From Azospirillum brasilense (GTDB taxonomy: Bacteria; Pseudomonadota; Alphaproteobacteria; Azospirillales; Azospirillaceae), in assembly GCF_007827795.1 (NCBI RefSeq), contig NZ_VITI01000002.1, positions 558,001-622,000 on the forward strand: 64,000 nt of DNA. Direction: 5' to 3'. Each line of letters begins with the position of its first letter. The first letter of the stretch is position 1. Made by a program: the position numbers and the translations under genes. The notes below the pieces were generated by a model. That model did no database searches. It saw only the letters and a list, made by a program, of their open reading frames with translations, and was not told the DNA's origin. Shown one piece after another: positions 36,463 to 48,220 of this stretch.

Positions 36463-37488
36463 CTACGCGCGGCGGCGGGCGGCCATGGCCTCCGCCGTCG
36501 TCAGGGCGGCGATCAGGCTCGACGCGCCGGCCTTGCCCGTGCCGGCTATGTCCAGCGCCGTCCCATGGTCCGGCGAGGTGCGGACGAAGGGCAGCCCCAG
36601 CGTGATGTTGACCCCCGTGTCGAAATCGATGGTCTTCAGCGGGATCAGCGCCTGATCGTGGTACATGCACAGCGCCGCGTCGTAGCCGCGCCGCGCCGCC
36701 GCGTGGAACAGCGTGTCGGCGGGCTTCGGCCCCACCGCGTCGATGCCCTCCGCCCGCAGGGCGGCGACCGCCGGGGCGATGACGTCGATCTCCTCGCGCC
36801 CCATGGCGCCACCCTCCCCCGCGTGGGGGTTCAGGGCGGCGACGGCCAGCCGGGGCCGGGCGATGCCGAAGTCGCGGGCCAGCGCCGCCGCGGTGACCCG
36901 CCCGGCGTGGAGGATCGCCTCCCGCGTCACGAGCGGCACGGCGTCGCGAACGGAGACATGGATGGTCACCGGCACGACACGCAAATCCTGCGCGGCCAGC
37001 ATCATCACCGGCTCGCCCGTCAAACCAGCGGTCAGACCGGCCAGATGGGCGAGATATTCCGTGTGTCCGGGATGGCGGAAGCCGGCGGCGTAGAGCGCCG
37101 ATTTCTGGATCGGGTTGGTGACGACCGCCGACGCCTCCCCCCGGCGGACCAACTCGACGGCCCGGTCGATGCTGGCGATCACCGCCGCCCCGTTGGCCGG
37201 GTCGGGCCGGCCCGGCGTGACCGGCGCCGCCAGCGGCTGGGGCAGCACCGGCAAGGCCGTGCCGAACAGCGCAGCACCCTCGGCCATGCTGCCCACCGCC
37301 TTCACCGGAACCGGCAGGCCGAGCCGGGCGGCGAGCGCCTCCAGGCGGGCGGGATCGTCCAGAAGGACGAAGGGCGGCACCGCGCCGTCCGCGCGGGCCG
37401 CCCAGGCCTTGAGTGCGATCTCCCCGCCGATCCCCGCCGGCTCGCCCATGGTCAGGACGAGCGGCGGCCGGACGCCGGATTCGGTCAT
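36463..37488 (-). CDS. pdxA: 4-hydroxythreonine-4-phosphate dehydrogenase
   Basis: A 341-residue NAD-dependent enzyme of pyridoxal-phosphate synthesis. Signatures are LTMGEPAGIGGEIALKAW at the N-terminus, HPGHTEYLAHLAGL, VTIHVSVRDAVPLVTREAIL, ALNPHAGEGGAMGREEID and the metal region MYHDQALIPLKTIDFDTGVN. Length is normal. Its ATG overlaps the surA stop by one base (TGATG), so the two are coupled. Confidence 0.97.
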   Translation of the reverse strand: MTESGVRPPLVLTMGEPAGIGGEIALKAWAARADGAVPPFVLLDDPARLEALAARLGLPVPVKAVGSMAEGAALFGTALPVLPQPLAAPVTPGRPDPANGAAVIASIDRAVELVRRGEASAVVTNPIQKSALYAAGFRHPGHTEYLAHLAGLTAGLTGEPVMMLAAQDLRVVPVTIHVSVRDAVPLVTREAILHAGRVTAAALARDFGIARPRLAVAALNPHAGEGGAMGREEIDVIAPAVAALRAEGIDAVGPKPADTLFHAAARRGYDAALCMYHDQALIPLKTIDFDTGVNITLGLPFVRTSPDHGTALDIAGTGKAGASSLIAALTTAEAMAARRRA

Positions 37489-38933
37489 CAGTTGCGGATC
37501 TCCACGAAGGCGGTGCGGCGCAGGTCACGCAGGTAGCGGCGGGCCAGCAGGTCGGCGCGCTCGTTGATCAGGTCGCGCTCGATCTCCTCGCGCGGCGGCA
37601 TCTTGATGTCCTTGGGATCGATCGGCGGCGGGGCCGGGGCGGCCACCGGCTGCGGCTCGGGCTCCGGCGGCGGCTCGATCATCGGCACGTCGCGCTTGCA
37701 GACGATCAGGATGACGGCGCCGCCCGGGCTCATCAGCACCGGGCTGGGCTGTCCGAGCGGGATGCCGACGGCGAGCTGCTGGAGGCCCGGTGCGAGGTCC
37801 TTGACCCGCAGCGTGCCCATGTCGCCCGACTCCGGAATGCCCATCGCCCGCGCCTTCTCGTCGAAGTCCGTGCAGCTCTTGATCGACTTGCGCAACTTCT
37901 CCGCCTGGGCCTGGACGGCCTTCAGCTCCTCCTTCGAGGGGGCCGGGATGACGATCTGCTTCATGTTGACCTTGGCCTTGGCCAGATCGGGCTTCGGCTG
38001 GGGCCGCGGGCGCGGCGGCGGAGCCGGCGGCGGGGCGGTGGAGGCGGTGCTGCCGAAGGGACGCTGGTCGCGCACCAGCAGGACGTGATAGCCGGTCGCC
38101 GTGCGGACCGGCGACGACAGCTGGCCGGCGCGCATGGTGGACAGGGTCTTGTCCAGCTCCGCGTTCAGCTCGCCCGTGCGGACCCAGCCCATGTCGCCGC
38201 CCGCGGCGGCGCCGGCGGACTGCGAGAACTGGCGGGCCAGCGCCGCGAAGTTGCCGCCGCGGCGCACCTCCTCGACCAGCCGCTCGGCGTTGCGCCGCAC
38301 CTCCTCGTCCTGGTCCGGGCTGTCCACGGCCAGGAAGATCTCGGCCACCAGATACTCCGGCTTGCCGATGTTGGCCTTGATGCGCTGCATCACGGCGTCG
38401 ATCTCCTCGTCGCCGACCACCACCTCCTGCCGGATGCGGCGCTGCATCACCCGCTGCCAGGACAGCAGCGCCCGCACCTGCTCGCGCAGGGTGGAAAGCG
38501 GAACGTTCTGGGTCTTCAGCAGGGCTTCGAGCTGCGGGCGGCCCATCCGGTTCTGCTCGGCGATGCGCCCGATGGCCTCGTCGATCTCCTTCGACGGGAC
38601 CGAGACGCCGAGCCGCTTGGCCTCCTGGAGCTGGAGCCGCTCATCGATCAGCTGGCGGAGCACCTGCGGGGTCAGGCGCTGGCGCGTCTCCGCGCTGTCC
38701 TGGGCACCGGCGTTCAGCAGAGCGAGGCGGATTCGCGCGTGCACGTCGGACAGCGAGATGACCTCGTCGTTCACGACGGCGGCGATGCGTTCCGCGGGGC
38801 CTTGCGTTCCCGCAGCAGGGCTGTTTGGAGCGTTGGGAGCCCGCGTCTGGGCCGCGGCGGGCGCGCCGGCGGCAAGAAGGGCGCAGGCGGTCGCCACGGC
38901 GAAGGCAGACCGGACGGCTCGCAAACTCTGCAT
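37488..38933 (-). CDS. surA: SurA-type periplasmic chaperone / peptidyl-prolyl isomerase
   Basis: A 481-residue periplasmic chaperone for outer-membrane proteins. A signal peptide (FAVATACALLAAGAPAAAQ) is followed by an N-terminal domain (IAAVVNDEVISLSDVHARIR, LRQLIDERLQLQEAKRLGV) and parvulin-like domains (FAALARQFSQSAGAAAGGDM, GWVRTGELNAELDKTLSTM; a second around DMGTLRVKDLAPGLQQL). A Pro-rich linker separates the domains (around 38000-38030) and another lies near the C-terminus. pdxA follows directly. In related genomes lptD comes just upstream; here only a 139-bp gap separates it from lptG. Confidence 0.93.
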   Translation of the reverse strand: MQSLRAVRSAFAVATACALLAAGAPAAAQTRAPNAPNSPAAGTQGPAERIAAVVNDEVISLSDVHARIRLALLNAGAQDSAETRQRLTPQVLRQLIDERLQLQEAKRLGVSVPSKEIDEAIGRIAEQNRMGRPQLEALLKTQNVPLSTLREQVRALLSWQRVMQRRIRQEVVVGDEEIDAVMQRIKANIGKPEYLVAEIFLAVDSPDQDEEVRRNAERLVEEVRRGGNFAALARQFSQSAGAAAGGDMGWVRTGELNAELDKTLSTMRAGQLSSPVRTATGYHVLLVRDQRPFGSTASTAPPPAPPPRPRPQPKPDLAKAKVNMKQIVIPAPSKEELKAVQAQAEKLRKSIKSCTDFDEKARAMGIPESGDMGTLRVKDLAPGLQQLAVGIPLGQPSPVLMSPGGAVILIVCKRDVPMIEPPPEPEPQPVAAPAPPPIDPKDIKMPPREEIERDLINERADLLARRYLRDLRRTAFVEIRN

Positions 38934-39072
38934 GGTGCTCCAGACTCCAGAGGTGGTTGCCGTTTAATACGGCCCCCCTGGGCGCGTGTAAACGGAATCG
39001 TGGGCCGCATCCTGGAACGGAATTGTGTCCAAAGACCGGGCGGCCGGTGTCAGCCTTGCTCCAGATCCGGCG

Positions 39073-40167
39073 TCAGCCGTCCTCCAGATGCAGCAGCACC
39101 GCGGTGCCCAGCAGCACGCTGACGCAGGCCGGGCTCCACGCCGCCATGGCCAGCGGGATGGTTTCGGATATGCCGAAGGTGCGGATCACGTCGGTCATCA
39201 CGAACAGCACGAAGCCGGTCAGAACGCCGCCGGACACCATGGTCATGGTGCCGCCGCGCCGCGGCAGCCGCAGCGAGAAGGCCGCGGCGAACAGCACCAT
39301 CGCCACATAGAGCAGGGGCTGCGACAGCAGCGACTGGTAATGCAGCCGGTGACGGATCGCCGGGAAGCCAGTGGCCTCCAGCGTGCGGATGAATTGCGGC
39401 AGGTCCCAGAAGGAGATCGTCTCCGGCGAAGCGAAGCTCTCCTCGATGGTGGTCCGGTTCAGCTCCGTCGGAATGACGTAGGTCGGAACCGTCTCCGATT
39501 CCTTCTTGCCGAGGTTGATCGTGGCGTCCTGCAATTCCCACTTCCGGTCGCGCAGAACGGCGCGCGGCGCGTCCACCCGGCCGATGTAGGTCATGTCGGT
39601 GTCGAAGCGCAGGACGATCACCTGGCTCATCTCGAAGGACAGCGGGTTCACCCCGTCGGCGTGGATGAAATACTGCTCCCCCGCCTCCTGCTGGCGCAGC
39701 CAGAGGCCGCTGCGCGAGACGTCGAAGCTGCTCGACTTCAGTTTCAGATAGCGGTCCTGGAGCTGGTTGTACTTGGCGATGAAGACGGCGCCGACCGGGT
39801 TGATCATCGTCACCTTCACCGCGCCGATCATCAGCGCGGCGATCAGCACCGGGGTCAGGAACTGCCACGCCGACACGCCGACCGCGCGGGCCACAACCAG
39901 CTCCGCGCTGCGCGTCAGCCGCCAGAAGGTGAACATGCCGCTGAACAGGATCACGAAGGGGAAGATCTGCTGGCCGATCTCCGGCAGCTTCAGCAGGGCC
40001 ATGCGGAGGACCAGCCAGAAGGTGATGTCCGGCTTGGTCCCGGCGCGCCGCAGCAGCTCCACGACGTCGAGCAGGAGGATGATCGACAGCAGGATGCCGA
40101 GCAGCAGCAGAAACCAGGTGACGAACTGGCGCCCGATGTAGCGCGACAGCGTGGCGGATGAATACAT
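39073..40167 (-). CDS. lptG: LPS export permease LptG
   Basis: A 364-residue inner-membrane protein of the LptF/LptG family. It has N-terminal helices (FVTWFLLLLGILLSIILLLD), the loop ELVVARAVGVSAWQFLTPVL, a large periplasmic beta-jellyroll part (about residues 125-260) and C-terminal helices (LLYVAMVLFAAAFSLRLP, GGVLTGFVLFVMTDVI). It works with LptF and LptB2 to extract LPS. LptG rather than LptF is favoured by the starting RYIGRQFV and the position before surA. It diverges from pepA; no lptF is adjacent. Confidence 0.9.
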   Translation of the reverse strand: MYSSATLSRYIGRQFVTWFLLLLGILLSIILLLDVVELLRRAGTKPDITFWLVLRMALLKLPEIGQQIFPFVILFSGMFTFWRLTRSAELVVARAVGVSAWQFLTPVLIAALMIGAVKVTMINPVGAVFIAKYNQLQDRYLKLKSSSFDVSRSGLWLRQQEAGEQYFIHADGVNPLSFEMSQVIVLRFDTDMTYIGRVDAPRAVLRDRKWELQDATINLGKKESETVPTYVIPTELNRTTIEESFASPETISFWDLPQFIRTLEATGFPAIRHRLHYQSLLSQPLLYVAMVLFAAAFSLRLPRRGGTMTMVSGGVLTGFVLFVMTDVIRTFGISETIPLAMAAWSPACVSVLLGTAVLLHLEDG

Positions 40168-40392
40168 GGGCTCCGGCCTCCCCGGCCGATCGACGGGCGG
40201 TACGCGGCGCGCCGGGGGCTTCCACCACGGCGTGCCGGGGCTATGTACTGCGGACGGGCGCGGGAAACAACCGGTCCGCGCCTTGACAGGGCGCACGGGA
40301 AGGTCTTTATCCCAGGGTGGTTGCGGATCGATCCCACCGCCCCGGCGCCCGCGCGCCGGCCGTCCCAGCCGAGAGGAGCCCGAGAGGAGCCG

Positions 40393-41895
40393 ATGAAGTT
40401 CGCCTTTGCGAAGCCCGCGCTGCCAAAGTCCGGCACCGTCGCCGTCACCGTCGCCACCGATCGCGCGCTCGGCGCCGCGGGGCGGGATCTCGACCAGAAG
40501 ACGGGCGGCACGCTGTCCCGCGCCATGAAGGCCAGCCGCTTCACCGGCAAGAAGGAGGAGACGCTGACGATCCTCGCCCCCGCCGGGGTGGAGTTCGACC
40601 GCGTCCTGCTGGTCGGCATCGGCAAGGGCGAGGACCTGTCCGACGCCGCCCTCCAGGCCGCCGGCGGCGCCATCGTCGCCGCCCTGGACAAGTCCGGCGA
40701 GACGGAGGTCTCCGTCCTGCTCGACCTGCCGGACGGCGGCACCGTGGCGCCCGACGCCGCCGCCGCGGAACTGGCCTTCGGCGCTCAGCTCCGCTCCTAC
40801 CGCTTCGACAAGTACCGGACGACCGAGAAGAAGGAGGCCAAGCCCTCCCTCAAGAAGATGATCGTCCTGACCGCGGAGCCGGACGCCGCCAAGCGCGCCT
40901 ATGGCCGCCTGGAGCCGCTGGCCGAGTCCGTCGCCTACACCCGCGATCTGGTGTCGGAGCCGGCCAACGTCCTGAATCCGGAAAGCCTCGCCGACCGCTG
41001 CAAGGATCTGGCCGACGTCGGCCTGCAGGTCGAGGTGCTGGACCTCAAGAAGCTGAGGAAGCTCGGCATGGGCGCGCTGATCGGCGTCGCCCAGGGCAGC
41101 GCCTTCGAGCCGCGCGTCGTCGTGATGCGCTGGGACGGCGCCCCCGACGCCGAGGACCGCCGCCCGCTCGCCTTCATCGGCAAGGGCGTGACCTTCGACA
41201 CCGGCGGCATCTCCATCAAGCCCGCCGCCGGGATGGAGGACATGAAGTGGGACATGGGCGGCGCCGCGGTGGTCATCGGCACCATGCGCGCGCTGGCGGC
41301 CCGCAAGGCGAAGGTCAACGCCGTCGGCATCGTCGGCCTGGTGGAGAACATGCCGTCCGGCACCGCGCAGCGCCCCGGCGACGTGGTGACCTCGCTGTCC
41401 GGCCAGACCATCGAGGTGATCAACACCGACGCGGAAGGCCGCCTCGTCCTGGCCGACTGCCTGACCTACGCGCAGGAGACCTTCAAGCCGCGCCTGCTGG
41501 TGGACCTCGCCACCCTGACCGGTGCGGTCATCATCGCGCTGGGCCATGAGCACGCCGGCCTGTTCGCCAACGACGACTGGCTGGCCGAGAACCTGCTGGC
41601 CGCCGGCCGATCGGTGGGCGAGCCGCTGTGGCGCCTGCCGATGGGCGACGCCTACGACAAGGACATCAACTCCGACATCGCCGACATGAAGAACGTCGGG
41701 TCGGGCCGCGGGGCCGGCAGCATCGTCGGCGCGCAGTTCCTGAAGCGCTTCGTCGACGACCTGCCCTGGGCGCACATCGACATCGCCGGCGTTGCCTGGT
41801 CGAAGAAGGACACGGCCACCGTGCCGAAGGGCGGCACCGCCTTCGGCGTCCGCCTGCTCGACCGCTTCGTGGCGAGTTATCACGAGAGCAAGTAA
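40393..41895 (+). CDS. pepA: Leucyl aminopeptidase (cytosol aminopeptidase family)
   Basis: A 500-residue M17 metallopeptidase that removes N-terminal amino acids. The N-terminal macro-like domain leads to the catalytic domain: IGKGVTFDTGGISIKPAAGM with metal-binding Lys/Asp, MKWDMGGAAVVIGTMRAL, and the signature NTDAEGRLVLADCLTYAQ. It is closed by IDIAGVAWSKKDTATVPKGG. The hexameric cytosolic family requires two zinc or manganese ions. GAGAGGAG lies just before the ATG. holC follows 71 bases later beyond a strong hairpin. Confidence 0.97.
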   Translation: MKFAFAKPALPKSGTVAVTVATDRALGAAGRDLDQKTGGTLSRAMKASRFTGKKEETLTILAPAGVEFDRVLLVGIGKGEDLSDAALQAAGGAIVAALDKSGETEVSVLLDLPDGGTVAPDAAAAELAFGAQLRSYRFDKYRTTEKKEAKPSLKKMIVLTAEPDAAKRAYGRLEPLAESVAYTRDLVSEPANVLNPESLADRCKDLADVGLQVEVLDLKKLRKLGMGALIGVAQGSAFEPRVVVMRWDGAPDAEDRRPLAFIGKGVTFDTGGISIKPAAGMEDMKWDMGGAAVVIGTMRALAARKAKVNAVGIVGLVENMPSGTAQRPGDVVTSLSGQTIEVINTDAEGRLVLADCLTYAQETFKPRLLVDLATLTGAVIIALGHEHAGLFANDDWLAENLLAAGRSVGEPLWRLPMGDAYDKDINSDIADMKNVGSGRGAGSIVGAQFLKRFVDDLPWAHIDIAGVAWSKKDTATVPKGGTAFGVRLLDRFVASYHESK

Positions 41896-41901
41896 GGTCC
41901 T

Positions 41902-41930
41902 CGTCCGGCGGGGCGCCGCCCCGCCGGACG
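41902..41930 (+). terminator. Strong hairpin between pepA and holC
   Basis: A perfect 12-bp GC-rich stem (cgtccggcgggg with ccccgccggacg) around a 5-base loop begins six bases after the pepA stop. There is no T-run, so it may protect or attenuate the transcript rather than end it fully. holC starts 36 bases further on. Confidence 0.65.
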
Positions 41931-41966
41931 CATTCACGGACCGCAGGACTTCCGGACGATGAGGCC

Positions 41967-42416
41967 ATGACCGAGGTCCGTTTTTATCACCTCCAGCGGC
42001 GCACGCTCGAACAGGCGTTGCCGAAGATCCTGGAAAAGGTTCTGGAGCGCAATTGGCGTGCCGTCGTCCTGGCCGGCTCGCCGGAGCGGGTGGACGCGCT
42101 CAATCAGCATTTGTGGACCTACGACCCCTCCTCCTTCCTGCCGCATGGCGCTTCCCGCGACGGCTTCGCCGCCGAACAGCCGGTCTGGCTGACCGCCGAG
42201 GAGGAGAACCCCAACGGGGCGACCGTCCTGGTCCTGGTGGACGGGGTGACCAGCGACGCGATGGGCTCCTTCGACCTCGTCTGCGACCTGTTCGACGGCA
42301 ATGACGGGGAGGCGGTGCTCGCCGCGCGGGACCGCTGGAAGATCTGCAAGGCCGCCGGACACGCCCTCACCTACTGGCAGCAAAACGACCGCGGCGGTTG
42401 GGAAAAACGCGCCTGA
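41967..42416 (+). CDS. holC: DNA polymerase III chi subunit
   Basis: A 149-residue protein of the HolC family. It starts MTEVRFYHLQRRTLEQALPK and has VLERNWRAVVLAGSPERVDA, LNQHLWTYDPSSFLPHG and ATVLVLVDGVTSDA. Chi links the clamp loader to single-strand binding protein. Its position after pepA is a conserved arrangement in alphaproteobacteria. Length is typical. Confidence 0.95.
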   Translation: MTEVRFYHLQRRTLEQALPKILEKVLERNWRAVVLAGSPERVDALNQHLWTYDPSSFLPHGASRDGFAAEQPVWLTAEEENPNGATVLVLVDGVTSDAMGSFDLVCDLFDGNDGEAVLAARDRWKICKAAGHALTYWQQNDRGGWEKRA

Positions 42417-42503
42417 AGCCAACAACCGCCGTAGGTTTTAACGAATCCTGCGGGTGATACCGCTAACGCGACAGAATATTGCATTTATTTGTCTCCACCG
42501 GTC

Positions 42504-42533
42504 TTGACGGGCCTCCTGTGCGCAAGGTTAATC
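42504..42533 (+). promoter_or_regulatory. Candidate sigma-70-type promoter
   Basis: TTGACG at 42504-42509 is followed after 18 bases by TTAATC (42528-42533). It lies about 50 bases upstream of the leader ORF and the REC-kinase gene, in an AT-richer patch. Confidence 0.5.
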
Positions 42534-42579
42534 TAAAACCCGTAAAATCCCGCGGGGCGGCGCACAGGTGGAGGTCAGC

Positions 42580-42621
42580 ATGCAAAGGCGCGTCCAACGG
42601 GCGTTGACGGCACCGTCATGA
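42580..42621 (+). CDS. Leader peptide (uORF) coupled to the REC-kinase gene
   Basis: A 13-codon reading frame (MQRRVQRALTAPS) has a strong ribosome site, GGAGGTCAGC, directly before its ATG. Its stop overlaps the start codon of the next gene in the string tcATGa. The downstream ATG at 42618 has no good ribosome site of its own. This suggests that translation of the kinase depends on reading the leader. No amino-acid run typical of attenuators is visible, although the peptide is Arg-rich. Confidence 0.45.
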   Translation: MQRRVQRALTAPS

Positions 42622-43865
42622 CCCGCAGCGCTCTCGACCCGACCCTGGCGCGGGACGTCAAGGATGCCGCCATCCTGATCGTCGACGACAACACGTCGAA
42701 CGTCGATCTGGTGCGCGACATCCTGACCCACGAGGGCTACACCGCCGTCCGGGGTGAAACCGACCCCCGCCGGGTTCCCGCCCTCTGCGAGGCGCAGCGC
42801 TTCGACCTTCTGCTGATCGACATCCGCATGCCGCACATGAGCGGTTTCGATCTGATGGAGCGCGTCAACGCGCTCTACGGCGACGATTACGTGCCCATCC
42901 TGGTGCTGACCGCCCACACCGACCAGGAGACGCGGCGGCGCTCGCTGGAACTGGGGGCCAACGACTTCCTCACCAAGCCCTTCATCGCCTGGGAGTTGCT
43001 GCACCGCGTGCGCAGCGTGCTGGAGATCCGCAAGCTCTACCAGCGCGCTGCCGAGCAGAACCGCGGGCTGGAACGCCGCGTGTCGGAGCGCACGGCGGAA
43101 CTCAGCACCGCCCTGGAGGCGGCACGGCAGGCCGACCGGGCCAAGCTCGACTTCCTGTCGGTGACCAGCCACGAGTTGCGGACACCCCTGAACGCCATCA
43201 TCGGCTTCGCCGAGGTGCTGTCCAGCGAGGCCCACGGGCCGCTCGGCCACCGCGACTATCTGGATTATGTCCGGCTGATTGAGGAGAGCGGCAAGGCGCT
43301 GCTCGGCATGGTCAACAACATCCTGGACTTCACGCGCGGCTCCGGCGGCATCGACCTCGCCGAATCGACCATCGACCTGCCCGGCCTGCTGATCCATTGC
43401 ATCGATCTTCTCGGCGCCAAGGCGCAGGCCAAGTCGCAGACCATCACGCTTCAGCCCGGACCGCCCGTCACGTTGCGCGCCGACCGGCGCCGCTTGGCGG
43501 AGATGATCGTCCATCTGCTGGACAACGCGGTGAAGTTCGGTCACCGGGGCGGGCGGGTCTCGCTGCGGATCGCCGTGCAGGGCGGGATGGTCGCCATCGC
43601 CGTCGCCGACGACGGTCCCGGCGTCCCACCGGAGATCGTCGATCACGTCTTCAGCCCGTTCATCCAAGGCGAACGCTCGCTCGTGCGTCAGCATGAGGGG
43701 ATCGGGCTGGGCCTGCCCATCGTCCGCCGCTTCGCCGAATTGCACGGCGGTCGCGTGGAGTTGGACAGCGCGCCGGGGCACGGCACGACGGTGACCATCC
43801 TCCTGCCCGCCGCCCGTCTGACGGCCCCGCCCATCGCCGGCCTCAAGGAAGCCCGAGCGTTCTGA
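42618..43865 (+). CDS. Receiver-histidine kinase hybrid
   Basis: A 415-residue soluble protein. An N-terminal receiver domain (AAILIVDDNTSNVDLVRDIL, phospho-acceptor about D68 in LLIDIRMPH, LTAHTD, DFLTKPF) is followed by a coiled coil, HisKA with H-box VTSHELRTPLNAI (H185), and HATPase (DDGPGVPP, EGIGLGLPIVRRFAELHGG). The kinase therefore appears to be controlled by phosphorylation of its own receiver. No sensor domain is present, so the input is another kinase. It stands alone after holC, behind the leader ORF. Confidence 0.92.
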   Translation: MTRSALDPTLARDVKDAAILIVDDNTSNVDLVRDILTHEGYTAVRGETDPRRVPALCEAQRFDLLLIDIRMPHMSGFDLMERVNALYGDDYVPILVLTAHTDQETRRRSLELGANDFLTKPFIAWELLHRVRSVLEIRKLYQRAAEQNRGLERRVSERTAELSTALEAARQADRAKLDFLSVTSHELRTPLNAIIGFAEVLSSEAHGPLGHRDYLDYVRLIEESGKALLGMVNNILDFTRGSGGIDLAESTIDLPGLLIHCIDLLGAKAQAKSQTITLQPGPPVTLRADRRRLAEMIVHLLDNAVKFGHRGGRVSLRIAVQGGMVAIAVADDGPGVPPEIVDHVFSPFIQGERSLVRQHEGIGLGLPIVRRFAELHGGRVELDSAPGHGTTVTILLPAARLTAPPIAGLKEARAF

Positions 43866-43888
43866 AAACACCGCCGGCTCCGCATGGG

Positions 43889-44235
43889 TCATTTGTCGAG
43901 GCTGGGTTCTTCCAACGGTCCCACCTCGGCTTCGGCGGGGCTGGCCGGAGCGGTTTCCGGCAGGCCCAGGAACGGGGCGGCCAGCGCCAGGGCGATGGCT
44001 TCCCGCTTGCGGTGGGCGGCATCGATGGCCGCCCCGATGGGTGTCTGTACGGCAAGGGCCAGCCGGCCAGACTGGTCATCAGCCCGACCTCCAACTGGCT
44101 CCAATGCTTCTGGGTCACCAGAAAGACGTTGAGATAGGGGCCGAACGCCCCACGCACGTCCGCCGGCCGGAAGCGAAGGGTTAGGAACAGCGAACGTCGC
44201 AAGATGGCACCATGGAATGGGCCACTTGTGATCAA
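43889..44235 (-). pseudogene. Frameshifted and deleted MFS transporter remnant
   Basis: The leftward reading from ATG 44235 gives an MFS-like N-terminus (ADVRGAFGPYLNVFLVTQKH, then WSQLEVGLMTSLAG). At about 44060-44075 the family sequence continues in another frame (LALAVQTPIGAAIDAAHRKR), which then jumps to a C-terminus-like stretch (FLGLPETAPASPAEAE) and a stop at 43889. A one-base frameshift plus loss of most of the transmembrane core would explain this. A full transporter needs about 400 residues. The remnant sits in a 478-bp gap between the REC-kinase and DUF2336 genes that holds no other gene. Confidence 0.6.
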
Positions 44236-44343
44236 AGCGCGATCGTCAGATCACCGCAGACACATGAGAAATGAAAAGTTTCTGACGTCGCTCAAAGACG
44301 CAACCGAAAACTGCGCAACCGGCAATCTTCGGATTCATCGACG

Positions 44344-45459
44344 TTATTCCGTTTCCACACGCATGAGATCGCCCAGCTTGTCGAGCAGATAGTCCAGATC
44401 CTCGGCCGCCAGATCCTCGTACTGGGTCAGGATGCGCTCGATCACCCGGCGGCGGTGGCGTTCGATGTCGTGCGCCTCACCGTCGTAGGGGGTTTCCTTG
44501 AGCACGTCCAAGGCGATCCGGCAGGCGGGCAGCAGGGCCGGCGGTTGCTTGGCCTTGTCATAGATGGATTTCAGGCCCAGCCGCCCGGCGTCGTGGATCA
44601 GCAGGCGGGCGTTGGTGAGCGGCACGTTGGCCAGATGGGACAGGGCCGTCTCGAAGAAGGCGCTGTCGCCCATGCACAGCGCCCGCACCAGCAGCGACGG
44701 GGTCAACCGGCCGCTGCGCGACAGCTGCGCGACCAGCCGCTCCAGCGCGCCCTCATCATTTTCTCCGGAGAAGAGGGAGACGGTGGCGCGTTCGCGGCTT
44801 TGCAGGATCAGGTCGGCGGCGACCTTGGCGGGAAGGTCGTGGTTGGTCACCAGATGCTGCCGGAGCTTTTCCGAGACCACGGCGACCAGCCGCTCGGCGA
44901 TGGTGATCGGCAGGCGGGCGCGCTGGACCAGCGGTTCCTGCACGGTTTCGCTGTCGGCGAAGCGCTCGATGACCCGGCCGAGCGTGCGCTCGCCGAGATC
45001 CGCGCTTTCGTTGGCGACCAGAACCGCCACCGCCCCTTCCGACGCGGTGTCGATCAGCGCGTCGGCGACGCTGGCCGACAAGGCGGGGCGTTGCGCGATG
45101 GCGGTGTGCTTGGCGTCGGTTCCGGTCCGCACCAGCTCGACGAGATCGGCGTCGGTCAGCACCGTGGAGACGCTGAGCACGGGGATCGCCACGGCCTCGA
45201 CGTCGCGGGCCAGCATCAGCGCGACGTCGCGCGGCAGCGCCGGGTTGGCCTTCAAATTCTCGGCCAGCGACTGGCGCACGCGCACCACGGCGTCACGCGC
45301 CATGAAGCGGATGATGTCCTCGGCAAGCCGTCGCTCACTGTCCGTCAAGGTGGTCGCGGAGAATTGCCTGGCAACCTTGACCGCCAGTTCGGAGCGGCTG
45401 TTCGGCGACGGGTCCGACAGCAGCCGGGACACATCATCCTTGGTGAGTTGGTCGCTCAT
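44344..45459 (-). CDS. DUF2336 family protein
   Basis: A 371-residue, mostly helical cytoplasmic protein. It opens MSDQLTKDDVSRLLSDPSPN and contains HEAT-like helical stretches (VRVRQSLAENLKANPALPRD, VALMLARDVEAVAIPVLS), typical of the DUF2336 family found in Rhodospirillales and rhizobia. No enzymatic motif is seen. Its role is unknown; helical repeats of this kind usually bind other proteins. It is a single gene on the minus strand. Confidence 0.75.
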   Translation of the reverse strand: MSDQLTKDDVSRLLSDPSPNSRSELAVKVARQFSATTLTDSERRLAEDIIRFMARDAVVRVRQSLAENLKANPALPRDVALMLARDVEAVAIPVLSVSTVLTDADLVELVRTGTDAKHTAIAQRPALSASVADALIDTASEGAVAVLVANESADLGERTLGRVIERFADSETVQEPLVQRARLPITIAERLVAVVSEKLRQHLVTNHDLPAKVAADLILQSRERATVSLFSGENDEGALERLVAQLSRSGRLTPSLLVRALCMGDSAFFETALSHLANVPLTNARLLIHDAGRLGLKSIYDKAKQPPALLPACRIALDVLKETPYDGEAHDIERHRRRVIERILTQYEDLAAEDLDYLLDKLGDLMRVETE

Positions 45460-45607
45460 GGGTCCCTGACCCTTTCCTGCCCTGCGTCACCCCCGCGCCT
45501 CGGATTCGTGCATCAGCGGGAGCGAATGTATTCAGGTCATGATCGGACCAAAGCATTGAGCCTTTGTTAACGACGATTTCCGGGAGCGGGCCGGTCCCGG
45601 CCGCTTC

Positions 45608-48140
<2,533 letters not shown>

Positions 48141-48220
48141 TCAGGGGTACGGAACGGGAACCGAGTATATGGCCCACCCCACCCCCGCTGTCGAGCGTGG
48201 GCTTGTCCGGAGGTAAATCC

